Source: Agromyces sp. 3263 (GTDB taxonomy: Bacteria > Actinomycetota > Actinomycetes > Actinomycetales > Microbacteriaceae). Taken from it: a DNA stretch of 64,000 nucleotides. The translations under genes and the position numbers were made by a program. Position 1 is the first letter of the stretch. Every line of letters begins with the position of its first letter. The stretch spans positions 558,001 through 622,000 of the forward strand of contig NZ_JAVDUV010000001.1 in assembly GCF_031456545.1 (NCBI RefSeq). Direction: 5' to 3'. Shown here piece after piece: positions 25,579 through 35,731 of the stretch. The notes below the pieces were generated by a model, which was not told the DNA's origin, searched no databases, and saw only the letters and a list, made by a program, of their open reading frames with translations.

Positions 25579-27246
25579 TCACGCGGACAGGCCGACCGCC
25601 AGGTCGATGAACAGTGCCGCCGACCACCCGAACGCGGTCGTGGCCGTGCGCGCCTTCTCACCGGTGATCGGGTTGAAGTACTCGTGCGGGCCGCCGCCGC
25701 GGACCACGAGGGCCACTGTCTCCTCGGCGAGGGCGCGCGCGAGCTCGGGATGCCCCGACGCGCGCAGCCCCTCGATGACGAGCGCGTTCGTGTTCACCCA
25801 GACCGGGCCGCGCCACATGCGCTCGGGCGAGAAGTCGCGGTCGCCGACGGCCACCGTCGGCACCGACCAGGCCGCTCCGAAACGCCGAGGGTCGTGCAGC
25901 GCCGTCAGGAGGCGATCGACGATGTCGCCCGGCAGCCGCCCGGTGAGCAGCGGCATCAGCCCCACAACGGTGTCGCTCGCGACCTCTGCGCCGGCGGCGC
26001 GCGCGTGGAACATGCCACGCTCGTCGTCCCAGAGCTCGAGCAGCCGCTCGAGCGTGCGATCGGCGCGGGCACGGTGCGCCGCGGCATCCGCATCGCCGAA
26101 CCGCTCCGCGAACCGGGCGAGCTCGAGGTCTTGGAGCACGAGGTACGCCCCGAGGTCGGGCGCGGTCGTCGGCAGCGGGCCGTCGAAGATCGGGCTGTCG
26201 TCGAGGCCGGAGGAGTACGGATGCCCGTACTCGGGCATGCCGTCGTGGTCGAGGTCGGATGCCGCGAACCACCAGTCCTGCGACCGGCGGATGATCGCCA
26301 GCTGCTCCCGTGCCCAGTCGTCGGCAGACTCGACCTCCAGCACCTTCGCGAGCGCCCACGCGGCGAGCGGCGGCTTCGTGAGCGGAACCGGCGCCGCGGG
26401 GTCGGCGATCGCCGAGCCGGCGCGACGGAGGTTCTCCCGGTCGGCCCGCGGCAGGTCGTCGCTGCTGGCGAGCACGCCGTGCTCATGCACGACGTCGGGC
26501 AGCTGGCCGTCGTCGCCCGCGAACCGGAACGCGAGCTCGAGCTGCTCCCGCGCGAGCCCGGGGTCGCCGTGCCTGAGGCCGACCGCGATGAAGTACGCGT
26601 CCCACTGCCAGAGCCCGACGTAGCCGATCTTCGACGGCACGACGGCGCGTGCACGGCCCAGGGCGGGAAGCTCGACGATGTTGGCGCCGAGCACCCACCA
26701 GCAGAAGGCGGCCATCGACTGGAGGTCGTCGCGCACCCGGGGGCAGCGCGCGAACCAGTCGAGCCAGAGCGCCTCGCTCTCCGCGAGGTCGGCGGAGTGG
26801 GTTCCGGATGCCGCGGCGCCGACGCGGCGGTCGGCGGCCACGCCGAATCGCACCGCCGTCGCGTCCGCGCCGAGCCCGACGTGCGCACGCTCGCCATCGG
26901 GGGTCGTCCACTCGATCGTGACCCCGGCCGCGCCAGCCTCTGCGAGGCCGACGGTGAGCGCGGCCGGCCCCGCGAACCCCAGCGTCACGACGCCCCCGCC
27001 GAACTCGACGCGATGCGGCAGCACCCGCGTGATCGGCAGGGCCGCACCGTCGGAGCCGCGCACCACCAGCGCGTCGAGCACGCGGCACTCGGCGAGCATC
27101 CGCTCGTACTCCGACGTGTGCACGCGCACGCCCTCGCCCTCGCGGAACACGAGGAGGCGCGAGCGCGGCAGCGTAAACGGCGCCTGCACCAGGTCGAGGT
27201 GCGTGCCGGCGAGCGCGGCCAGCGCCGCGGCATCCGTCACCGTCAT
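25579..27246 (-). CDS. (alpha/alpha)6-barrel glycoside hydrolase, MGH1/GH63-like
   Basis: 555 residues without a signal peptide. An N-terminal beta domain (1-150) precedes an alpha-toroid with QWDAYFIAVGLRHGD, GMPEYGHPYSSGLDDSP and RMWRGPVWVNTNALVIEGLR, blocks typical of mannosylglycerate/glucosylglycerate hydrolase, trehalase and GH63 enzymes. It is the last gene of the transporter operon (4-nt overlap), so it likely hydrolyses the imported glycoside in the cytoplasm. The exact linkage is not predictable. The frame continues upstream to 28161 but that part is antisense shadow. Confidence 0.8.
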   Translation of the reverse strand: MTVTDAAALAALAGTHLDLVQAPFTLPRSRLLVFREGEGVRVHTSEYERMLAECRVLDALVVRGSDGAALPITRVLPHRVEFGGGVVTLGFAGPAALTVGLAEAGAAGVTIEWTTPDGERAHVGLGADATAVRFGVAADRRVGAAASGTHSADLAESEALWLDWFARCPRVRDDLQSMAAFCWWVLGANIVELPALGRARAVVPSKIGYVGLWQWDAYFIAVGLRHGDPGLAREQLELAFRFAGDDGQLPDVVHEHGVLASSDDLPRADRENLRRAGSAIADPAAPVPLTKPPLAAWALAKVLEVESADDWAREQLAIIRRSQDWWFAASDLDHDGMPEYGHPYSSGLDDSPIFDGPLPTTAPDLGAYLVLQDLELARFAERFGDADAAAHRARADRTLERLLELWDDERGMFHARAAGAEVASDTVVGLMPLLTGRLPGDIVDRLLTALHDPRRFGAAWSVPTVAVGDRDFSPERMWRGPVWVNTNALVIEGLRASGHPELARALAEETVALVVRGGGPHEYFNPITGEKARTATTAFGWSAALFIDLAVGLSA

Positions 27247-28151
27247 CGGCCGCCCAGTCCCGACGCGGCCATGCTGTTCAGGATGCGCCGCTGCCCGATG
27301 ACGAACGCGATGAGCATCGGGATCGTCGCCAGCGCCGACGCCGCCATCACGAGCCCGTAATTGATCGACCCGAACTGCCCGCGGAAGCTCGAGAGCAGCA
27401 GCGGCACGGTGAACAGGTCTGGCGAGTTCAGCAGCACGAGCGGGAAGAGGAAGCTGTTCCACACGTCGAGCGCGACGATGATGCTGAGGGCGCCGAGGCC
27501 CGGCTTGAGGTTCGGCAGGATGATGCTCCAGAACGTGCGCCAGCGTCCGGCGCCGTCGACGAGGGCCGCTTCCTCGAGCTCCTTCGGCAGCGAGAGCACG
27601 AACTGCCGCATGAGGAACACCGCGAACGGGTTCACGAGCATCGCCGGCACGATCAGCGACAGGTGGGAGTCGACCCAGCCGAACTGGCTCATCAGCAGGT
27701 AGAACGGGATCAGGGTCACCTGCTTCGGGATCATCTGCGTCGCGAGGAACACGATGAAGATCACCCGGCTGCCGCGGAACCGGATGCGCGCGAACGCGTA
27801 GCCGGCCATGGACGCCGTGAGCAGGGTGCCGGCGACCGCCAGCACGCAGATGTAGATGCTGTTCAGGTACGCCTGCGCGAACGGCACGGCGTTCCACGCC
27901 TCGATGTAGTTGTCGAGCGTCCACGGGGCCGGCCAGAAGCTGCGCGGGTCCTGCAGCAGCTGCGGCAACGTCTTGAACGACGTGATGAGCATCCACGCGA
28001 ACGGGAACACCATGGCGACGCCCGCCACGATGAGTCCCACGTGCAATGCGGTGGCCCCGGCGCGGCGACGCCCGATGCCCGAGCGCGGCGACGACGCCCG
28101 CTCGAGGTCGGGACGGCCGACGAGGGTGGTCTCGATCTCTGCTGCGCTCAT
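27243..28151 (-). CDS. Carbohydrate ABC transporter permease (MalG type)
   Basis: 302 residues, six membrane helices from about 35 on, with the EAA loop EEAALVDGAGRWRTFWSIILP that contacts the ATPase. It forms the inner-membrane channel with the preceding permease. It overlaps both neighbours by 4 nt. No ATPase gene is in the operon, so a shared MsiK-type ATPase encoded elsewhere must power it, as usual in actinobacteria. Confidence 0.94.
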   Translation of the reverse strand: MSAAEIETTLVGRPDLERASSPRSGIGRRRAGATALHVGLIVAGVAMVFPFAWMLITSFKTLPQLLQDPRSFWPAPWTLDNYIEAWNAVPFAQAYLNSIYICVLAVAGTLLTASMAGYAFARIRFRGSRVIFIVFLATQMIPKQVTLIPFYLLMSQFGWVDSHLSLIVPAMLVNPFAVFLMRQFVLSLPKELEEAALVDGAGRWRTFWSIILPNLKPGLGALSIIVALDVWNSFLFPLVLLNSPDLFTVPLLLSSFRGQFGSINYGLVMAASALATIPMLIAFVIGQRRILNSMAASGLGGR

Positions 28152-29137
28152 GCTGCGTCATCCTCGTAGTGCACGAACTTCTTCTGGGCGCCGAACTGGA
28201 TCGCGGTGATCACGAGCGTGAGCACGAGCAGGATCACGGATGCCGCGCTCGCCGGCCCGAACTCGAACCGCCCGAAGCCGAGGTCGTAGATGTGGTACAC
28301 GATCGTGCGAGTGGCGTTGTCGGGTCCCGCGTCGGCGGTGAGCACGTAGACCGTGTCGAACGTCTGCAGCGACGAGATGAAGGCCACGATCGACGAGAAG
28401 AAGATGATCGGCGACAGCAGCGGCATCCGGATGCTGCGGAACAGCCGCCAGGCCCCGGCGCCGTCGATGCGGGCCGCCTCGATCACCGAGGGCGAGATGT
28501 TCTGCAGGCCCGCGAGGAAGATGATCACGTTGAGGCCGAGCGCCGACCAGATCGACACGATGCACACGGCCAGGAGCGCGAGCTTGGGGTCGCCGAGCCA
28601 GTCGGGCGGGGCGATGCCGAAGACCGTCGCGATCGTCTCGCTGAGCACCCCGTCGACGCGGAACATCTGCTGCCAGATCATGGCGACCGCGACCGTCGAG
28701 GTGACGACCGGGGCGAAGAAGAGGATCAGGTAGAGCGTGCGGGTCTTGAGCTTCTCGAGCGCGACCGCGATGACGACGGCGAGCCCCAGGCCGATCGGCA
28801 CGGTCACGACGGCGATGATCAAGGTGTTCACGATCGAGCGGAGCAGGAGCTCGTCCTGCATCTGCGCCGTGAAGTTCTCGAAGCCGACCCAGGTGAGCTC
28901 GGTGAGCCCGTCCCACGAGGCGAAGGCGAGCACGAGGCTGGCGACGAACGGCAGCAGCACGAACAGGGCCATGCCGATGACCTGCGGGGCGATGAAGGCG
29001 TAGCCCCAGCGGCGGTCGCGCCGCCGCCAGGCGGACTCCCTACGGAGCCCGCCCGGCGCGGATGGTGCGGGAGGCGCGGGCGACGCGACCCGAGTCGCGG
29101 TCGCGTCGCCCGTCATGACGGTCATCTCGCCGCTCAC
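28148..29137 (-). CDS. Carbohydrate ABC transporter permease (MalF type)
   Basis: About 329 residues with a proline- and alanine-rich cytoplasmic N-terminus, six helices and the EAA loop IEAARIDGAGAWRLFRSIRMP. I chose the GTG at 29137 because its GTGA overlaps the stop of the binding-protein gene by 4 nt, like every other junction in this operon; the ATGs at 29125 and 29116 are alternatives. It partners the MalG-type permease. Confidence 0.92.
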   Translation of the reverse strand: MSGEMTVMTGDATATRVASPAPPAPSAPGGLRRESAWRRRDRRWGYAFIAPQVIGMALFVLLPFVASLVLAFASWDGLTELTWVGFENFTAQMQDELLLRSIVNTLIIAVVTVPIGLGLAVVIAVALEKLKTRTLYLILFFAPVVTSTVAVAMIWQQMFRVDGVLSETIATVFGIAPPDWLGDPKLALLAVCIVSIWSALGLNVIIFLAGLQNISPSVIEAARIDGAGAWRLFRSIRMPLLSPIIFFSSIVAFISSLQTFDTVYVLTADAGPDNATRTIVYHIYDLGFGRFEFGPASAASVILLVLTLVITAIQFGAQKKFVHYEDDAA

Positions 29138-30432
29138 TCGCCCGTCTTGGAGGCCACCAGGTCGGCGACCGCATCGAGCGTGCCCTGCGCGTCGGACTTG
29201 CCCTCGTAGAGCTTGAGGAACAGGTCGCTCACGTCGGTGGAGAGACCGGGCACGACCGCCTCGGCGGCGTAGTCCTCGAAGCCGATGTCGCGCATGTCGA
29301 GGAAGGTCTGGGCGTGGGCGGGGTAGCCGTCCTCGAGCACGACCTCGTCGGCGCCCTTGATCGACGGGACCGCGTTGCCGCCGCCCTGGAGGCGGAACAC
29401 CTGGCCCTCGGCCGAGAGGAACTCGGTCCAGAACGTGAACGCGGCATCCTTCGCCTTGGACTTGCCGTTGATCGCCAGGTACGAGGTGGCGACGCCGGTC
29501 GGCGCGGGCTGTCCGTCGGGCGTGGGCCAGCGGACGATGTCGTAGCTGTCCTGCTCGCCCGCGCTCTCCACGGTGCCGATCGTGTAGCGGCCCTGCGAGA
29601 AGAAGCCCGCCTTGTGCGTCACGAACTCGCTGTCGGCGCCGGCGCCCTCGGGCATCGAGTCGGCCACGACGAAGGTGCCGTCCTGGAAGTAGCGACCGAG
29701 CGTGTCGACCGCGTCGACCGTGGTCGCGTCGTCGTTGCCGACGAACGCACCGGACTCGTCGTAGGCCGTGCCGCCCTGCGACGAGATCCAGCTGTAGTGC
29801 GTGGCCCAGTAGTTCCAGAACATCGAGCCGGTGAGACCCGCCGCGGCGAGCTTGTCGTTCATCTCGAGGTACTTCTCGGTGGTCCACTCGCCGTTCTCGG
29901 CGAGGGTGGCCGGGTCCTCGGTGATCCCGGCCGCGGCGAGGGCCTGCGTGTCGTACCAGAGCACGTCGGGGTTCGAGTCGTTCGGGGCGGCGAAGATCTC
30001 GCCGTCCTGCTCAGCGGCGCCGAAGAGGCCGGGGAAGAAGTCGTCAGGCTTCGTCTCGCTCGCGTCGGACTCCATGAGCTTCGTCAGCGGGGCGAGCACC
30101 TTCGCGTCGACGAACTGGCCGATCTTGTCGTCGCCGATGTAGAAGACGTCGGGTGCGGTGTTGCTCGTGAGCTGGGCGAGCAGCTTGGAGTGGTAGTCGG
30201 CGTAGCTCGCGACCGGCTGCAGCTCGACGGTGATGTCGGGGTGCCGCTTCATGAACTCCTCATTGAACTCCTCGAAGCGGGTGAGCTCCTCAGGGGTTCC
30301 CCACGTCGACCAGACCACGGTGTTCTCGTCGGATGCACCTCCTCCCCCGCTGCACGCCGCCAGGCCGATCATCATTGCGCTCGCGGCTCCGACCGCGAGC
30401 AGGCGCCTCATCTTCGAGTTCGCGCGGGGCAT
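29134..30432 (-). CDS. Sugar ABC transporter substrate-binding lipoprotein
   Basis: 432 residues. A lipoprotein signal peptide ends in the lipobox LAAC (cleavage before C27), followed by a Gly/Ser linker and a family 1 solute-binding fold (TVVWSTWGTPEEL, TAPDVFYIGDDKIGQF). It captures an extracellular sugar or glycoside for the two permeases that follow. The ligand is unknown; the GH42 and MGH1-like enzymes in the same regulon point to an oligosaccharide. GAGGTG lies 7 nt before the ATG. Confidence 0.93.
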   Translation of the reverse strand: MPRANSKMRRLLAVGAASAMMIGLAACSGGGGASDENTVVWSTWGTPEELTRFEEFNEEFMKRHPDITVELQPVASYADYHSKLLAQLTSNTAPDVFYIGDDKIGQFVDAKVLAPLTKLMESDASETKPDDFFPGLFGAAEQDGEIFAAPNDSNPDVLWYDTQALAAAGITEDPATLAENGEWTTEKYLEMNDKLAAAGLTGSMFWNYWATHYSWISSQGGTAYDESGAFVGNDDATTVDAVDTLGRYFQDGTFVVADSMPEGAGADSEFVTHKAGFFSQGRYTIGTVESAGEQDSYDIVRWPTPDGQPAPTGVATSYLAINGKSKAKDAAFTFWTEFLSAEGQVFRLQGGGNAVPSIKGADEVVLEDGYPAHAQTFLDMRDIGFEDYAAEAVVPGLSTDVSDLFLKLYEGKSDAQGTLDAVADLVASKTGE

Positions 30433-30496
30433 TCCGCACCTCTTTCGTCATTGCAGGGGGGCCGGCCCGGACTCGGGCTCGGGAATTGCGTCCTCC

Positions 30497-30527
30497 GTAT
30501 TCTGTATACAAAACTCAGAAAGGTCAA
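30497..30527 (-). promoter_or_regulatory. Promoter and GntR operator of the sugar transporter operon
   Basis: On the minus strand TTGACC (30527-30522), a 17-nt spacer and CAGAAT (30504-30499) form a promoter. The operator 14-mer GTATTCTGTATACA (30497-30510), identical to the one before GH42, covers the -10, so binding should repress. The rest of the 308-nt gap up to the SGNH gene holds only the inverted-repeat element at 30625-30680. Confidence 0.75.
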
Positions 30528-30624
30528 GCGAAGCGCGCGACGGGCGCACGCGGAGCAGGGAGCGCGATCGGCGGGCGCACGAACCGACGTCGGCCCGAGG
30601 CGCCCCTCCCCGACGGTGCGAAAG

Positions 30625-30680
30625 GCATGAGAATCCGCCCGCCGGGGCCCAGAACGTAGCCATGACCCGGATTCTCATGC
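30625..30680. repeat. Inverted-repeat element, family 1, copy B
   Basis: GCATGAGAATCCG (30625-30637) and CGGATTCTCATGC (30668-30680) are perfect 13-bp inverted arms. The inner distance between the GAATC and GATTC halves is 34 nt, identical to copy A at 17627-17688, and scattered interior positions also agree. It lies 60 nt after the stop of the SGNH hydrolase gene. Confidence 0.8.
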
Positions 30681-30740
30681 GTTTCCGAGCGCGGGCCACT
30701 TCTTCGTCGACGGACGAGGTTCGGATTCGCGCCGCGGCGC

Positions 30741-31478
30741 TCAGAGCCCGAGCTGCGCCAGCTCCGCGTCCATGCGGCGGGCGATCTCGGCGTAGCCCTC
30801 GTCGTTCGGGTGGATGCCGTCGGCTGCCATCCACTCGGAATGCCCCTCGAGCCAGTGCGACGCGCCCCCGATGTAGTCCGCGCCGACCTCGTCGGCGGCC
30901 GCCTCGACCCACCCGATGATCTGCTCGACCGAGTCGGGCCGCTCGTCGGTGTACCAGAACGGCTCGACGACCACGAGCCGCGCCTCGGGCAGCTCATCCG
31001 CGAACCGCGCGAGGTCGACCCCGATCGCCTGCTCGATGTCGTCCGCCCGCGACGGCATCGAGAAGTTGTCGTTCAGTCCCATCGTGACGATGACCAGGCT
31101 GGGCGCCGGCTCGTGCTCGACGATCTGGTCGACGAGGTCCACGCCCGTGGCGCCCGCGCCGTCCGGCGTCGGCTCCCGGTGGTTCACGAACCCGAGCCCG
31201 TCGACGCTGGGATTGAACTCCCACCACCCCCGTTCGGCGGCCACGATCGTCGACCACCGGTGCTCGGGTGAGCTCGCGCCCGTGCCGCGGGTGTACGAGT
31301 CGCCGTAGAAGGCGGCGACGAGCTGTCCGGAAGACGGCGACGCCGCCTGCCCGGGCGCCGACGTGGCGGGCACACCGCACGCGGCCAACACCACGACGGA
31401 TGCCGCCCCGGCGAGCACCGCGACCGCGCGGGCCGCGCGCGGCATCCGTCGCGGCCGCTGCTCGCCACCCTGCTTCAT
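30741..31478 (-). CDS. SGNH/GDSL-family hydrolase lipoprotein
   Basis: 245 residues with a lipoprotein signal (LAAC, lipidated Cys about residue 34). The SGNH blocks are visible: GDSYTRGTG (nucleophile Ser), the oxyanion Gly/Asn region with GLNDN, and DGIHPNDEGY with the catalytic Asp and His. It should be a surface-bound esterase or acetylxylan-type hydrolase; the substrate is unknown. Single gene, followed by the family 1 inverted-repeat element. Confidence 0.88.
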   Translation of the reverse strand: MKQGGEQRPRRMPRAARAVAVLAGAASVVVLAACGVPATSAPGQAASPSSGQLVAAFYGDSYTRGTGASSPEHRWSTIVAAERGWWEFNPSVDGLGFVNHREPTPDGAGATGVDLVDQIVEHEPAPSLVIVTMGLNDNFSMPSRADDIEQAIGVDLARFADELPEARLVVVEPFWYTDERPDSVEQIIGWVEAAADEVGADYIGGASHWLEGHSEWMAADGIHPNDEGYAEIARRMDAELAQLGL

Positions 31479-31525
31479 GACCGTGGTTCGGTACCCGCGA
31501 GCTTGCGGATGCCGCGGCGCGCCGC

Positions 31526-32773
<1,248 letters not shown>

Positions 32774-34048
32774 TCAGCGGCCCGTGCCGGCGTGCACGAC
32801 CGCGTCGTCCTCGCCGTCGAGCTCGAACGCCGTGTGCACGGCACGCGCGGCGGCGTGGACGCTGTCGGCGCGCGTCACGACCGAGATGCGGATCTCGCTC
32901 GTGGAGATCATCTCGATGTTGATCCCGGCCTCGTACAGGGCCTCGAAGAGCCGGGCCGACACGCCCGCGGCCGACCGCATCGCGTTGCCCACGAGCGAAA
33001 GCTTGCCTATCTGGTCGTCGTACTGCAGCGAGTTGAACCCGACCGCCTCCTGCGAGTTGGACAGCGCGGTGAGCGCCCGCTCGCCGTCGGACTTCGGCAG
33101 GGTGAACGAGATGTCGGTGCGCCCGGTCGACGCGGCCGACACGTTCTGCACGATCATGTCGACGTTCGCGTTGGTGTTCGCGACGATCTTGAAGATCTTG
33201 GCGGCCACACCGGGCACGTCGGGCACGCCGACGACGGTGATCTTCGCCTCGGTCAGGTCGACCGCGACGCCCGCGATGACGGACTCTTCCACTGCTGCTC
33301 CTTCGGGAAGACGCGAGGGGTCGTAGACGATCGTCCCCTCGCTGTTGTTGAACGACGAACGCACGTGCAGGGTGACGCCGTGGCGCCGGGCGAACTCGAC
33401 CGCCCTGATGTGCAGCACCTTGGCTCCGGATGCCGCGAGCTCGAGCATCTCCTCGCTCGTGATGCGGTCGAGCTTGCGGGCCTTCTTCACGATGCGCGGA
33501 TCGGACGTGAACACGCCGTCGACATCGGTGTAGATCTCGCAGACGTCGGCGTTCAGCGCCGCGGCGAGCGCGACGGCGGTGGTGTCGCTGCCGCCTCGGC
33601 CGAGGGTCGTGATGTCGCGCGACTCGCGGCTGAAGCCCTGGAAGCCGGCGACGATCACGATCGCGCCCTCGTCGAGCGCCTCGCGGAGGCGCACCGGGGT
33701 GACGTCGACGATGCGGGCGGCGCCGTGCGTGGCATCCGTGATCATGCCGGCCTGGCTGCCGGTGAAGGAGCGCGCCTCGTGCCCCATGCTCTTGATCGCC
33801 ATGGCCAGCAGCGCCATCGAGATGCGCTCGCCCGCCGACAGCAGCATGTCGAGCTCGCGCGGCGCCGGGATCGGCGTGACCTCGGTCGCGAGGTCGAGGA
33901 GCTCGTCGGTCGTGTCGCCCATGGCGGAGACGGCGACCACCACGTCGTTGCCCGCCTTGCGGGTCTCGACGATGCGCTTGGCGACCCGCTTGATGCTCTC
34001 CGCGTCGGCGACGGACGACCCGCCGAACTTCTGCACGATCAAGCTCAC
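32774..34048 (-). CDS. lysC: Aspartate kinase
   Basis: Commits aspartate to the Lys/Thr/Met/DAP pathway. 424 residues: kinase domain with [12 protein letters not shown] at the N-terminus and [16 protein letters not shown], then two ACT domains (about 265-410) for feedback inhibition, as in the alpha2beta2-type actinobacterial enzyme; an internal beta-subunit start is therefore possible. The GTG at 34048 is preceded by GGGAG; ORF sequence further upstream is shadow. Confidence 0.95.
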   Translation of the reverse strand: MSLIVQKFGGSSVADAESIKRVAKRIVETRKAGNDVVVAVSAMGDTTDELLDLATEVTPIPAPRELDMLLSAGERISMALLAMAIKSMGHEARSFTGSQAGMITDATHGAARIVDVTPVRLREALDEGAIVIVAGFQGFSRESRDITTLGRGGSDTTAVALAAALNADVCEIYTDVDGVFTSDPRIVKKARKLDRITSEEMLELAASGAKVLHIRAVEFARRHGVTLHVRSSFNNSEGTIVYDPSRLPEGAAVEESVIAGVAVDLTEAKITVVGVPDVPGVAAKIFKIVANTNANVDMIVQNVSAASTGRTDISFTLPKSDGERALTALSNSQEAVGFNSLQYDDQIGKLSLVGNAMRSAAGVSARLFEALYEAGINIEMISTSEIRISVVTRADSVHAAARAVHTAFELDGEDDAVVHAGTGR

Positions 34049-34178
34049 GTGGTCTCCCGGGGGTGGTCGCTGGCGCCGGGTATCGTTCGTGCGGCGGCCG
34101 GAAGCACCATCATACGGCGGCGCGTATACGGCCCCGGCAATGTGACGGCGGCGGTCGGGCCGCCGATAGAGTGCGGTC

Positions 34179-34676
34179 ATGTCGGAGGCGCTGGAACCGT
34201 GGAAGGACTTCAACGTGGCCATGGTCGGGGCCACGGCGGCGCTCGCGGGCCTGCTGATCGTCGCCATGTCGGTCAACATCGGCACGATCATGTCGTCGGC
34301 CACACTGCCGGCGCGGGCCGGCGCCTCGGTGGCCACGCTCGTGCTGGCGATCGTCGCCGGGGCGTTCGGCCTCGTTCCCGGCCAGCCGGTCGAGCTCTAC
34401 GGCGCGGAGGTGCTGGTCGGCGCCGTCGCCGCCGGCGTCTTCCAGGTGCACTCGATGCGGGTGCTCGCCACCAAGGACCGGGTCTCCTCGAAGTGGGGGC
34501 GGTTCGCGAAGGCGACGGTCGGCGTGCTGCCGCTCCTCGGGTTCCTCGCCGGCGGGGTCCTCCTGGTGACGGGACCGGCCAGCGCCGGGCTCGCCTTCGT
34601 GGCCGTCGGCTCGATACTCGCCGTGATCACGTCCATCCTGTTGGCGTGGGTCGTGCTCGTCGAGGTGCTGCGGTAG
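34179..34676 (+). CDS. Four-helix membrane protein of unknown function
   Basis: 165 residues with hydrophobic segments at about 15-35, 46-66, 73-90, 110-130 and 135-160, and a short charged loop [20 protein letters not shown] see no enzyme motif. It lies alone, divergent from lysC and convergent with the SnoaL-like gene, whose stop is 1 nt away. Similar small integral membrane proteins are common and unassigned in actinobacteria. Confidence 0.7.
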   Translation: MSEALEPWKDFNVAMVGATAALAGLLIVAMSVNIGTIMSSATLPARAGASVATLVLAIVAGAFGLVPGQPVELYGAEVLVGAVAAGVFQVHSMRVLATKDRVSSKWGRFAKATVGVLPLLGFLAGGVLLVTGPASAGLAFVAVGSILAVITSILLAWVVLVEVLR

Positions 34677-34677
34677 T

Positions 34678-35037
34678 TCAGCCTTCGTGCGGCCGGGGCA
34701 TGTACCACTCGGTGAACTCGGTGGCGCGGCCGTCGTCGGCCAGCCGGACGATCCACAGGTTGATGTAGTCGCGCTCGGCCGGATACTCGGTGCGGCCCTG
34801 CACGACGGCGAACCCGTCGTCCTCGTGGATCACCTTCCAGTCGAACGTCCACGTCCCCGGCTCGTCGAGGTCCTCGAGCCAGCCGGCGACGATCGCCTCG
34901 CGGCCGCGCCGCGCGTCCGAGTCGGGACTGGTCAGGTAGACCGCGTCATCGGTGAACAACGCGCCGATCTGCTCGGGGTCGTTCGACTTCCATGCCGCGA
35001 CGTACTGCGCGACCCATTCCTCACCCTTGGTGGCCAT
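34678..35037 (-). CDS. SnoaL-like/NTF2-fold protein
   Basis: About 119 residues with the alpha+beta cone-fold pattern of nuclear transport factor 2-like proteins: WVAQYVAAWKSNDPEQIGALFTDDAVY at the N-terminus, then GREAIVAGWLEDL and strands ending in EFTEWYMP. Such proteins are isomerases, cyclases or stress-related proteins of unknown substrate. The ATG at 35037 (MATKGEEW) is preferred; 35046 is an alternative. Confidence 0.75.
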   Translation of the reverse strand: MATKGEEWVAQYVAAWKSNDPEQIGALFTDDAVYLTSPDSDARRGREAIVAGWLEDLDEPGTWTFDWKVIHEDDGFAVVQGRTEYPAERDYINLWIVRLADDGRATEFTEWYMPRPHEG

Positions 35038-35131
35038 GCGACCCATTCCAGTGGTCGGGTGCGGGTTCGGTCAAGGGCTGGCGGATGCCGCGGCGCGGGC
35101 GACGTACGCACCGCCCACCGCACGGGTGCCG

Positions 35132-35728
35132 TCAGCCGACGACGCGACGACCCTCGAACGCACGACCGAGCGTGACCTCGTCGGCGTACTCGAGGTCGCC
35201 GCCCACGGGAAGGCCCGACGCGAGGCGCGTGACGCGGATCTCGAGCGTGGTCAGCAGGCGGCTCAGGTAGGTCGCCGTGGCTTCGCCCTCGAGGTTCGGA
35301 TCGGTCGCGATGATGACCTCGGTGACCGTGCCGTCGGCGAGCCGTTGCATGAGCTGGCGGATGCGCAGCTCGTCGGGACCGATGCCGTCGATCGGACTGA
35401 TCGCTCCGCCGAGCACGTGGTAGAGCCCCCGGAACTCGCGGGTTCGCTCGATCGCGACGACGTCCTTCGCCTCCTCGACCACGCAGATCAGCGCGGGGTC
35501 GCGCCGCGGGTCGCGGCAGATGGAGCAGGTGGCCTGCTCGGACACGTTGCCGCAGATCTCGCAGAAGCGCACCTTGTCGCGCACCTCCGTCAGGATCTCG
35601 GCGAGCCTCGACACGTCGAAGTGCTCGGTCTGCACGATGTGGAACGCGATGCGCTGCGCCGACTTCGGCCCGATGCCGGGGAGGCGACCGAGTTCGTCGA
35701 TGAGTTCTTGGACGATGCCCTCGTACAC
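35132..35728 (-). CDS. recR: Recombination protein RecR
   Basis: 198 residues, with the HhH motif at the N-terminus ([18 protein letters not shown]), zinc finger C56, C59, C68, C71, and a Toprim domain from about 80 ([14 protein letters not shown]). RecR works with RecO to load RecA on gapped DNA. It starts 3 nt after dnaX, the arrangement conserved in many bacteria. Confidence 0.97.
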   Translation of the reverse strand: MYEGIVQELIDELGRLPGIGPKSAQRIAFHIVQTEHFDVSRLAEILTEVRDKVRFCEICGNVSEQATCSICRDPRRDPALICVVEEAKDVVAIERTREFRGLYHVLGGAISPIDGIGPDELRIRQLMQRLADGTVTEVIIATDPNLEGEATATYLSRLLTTLEIRVTRLASGLPVGGDLEYADEVTLGRAFEGRRVVG

Positions 35729-35731
35729 GCG

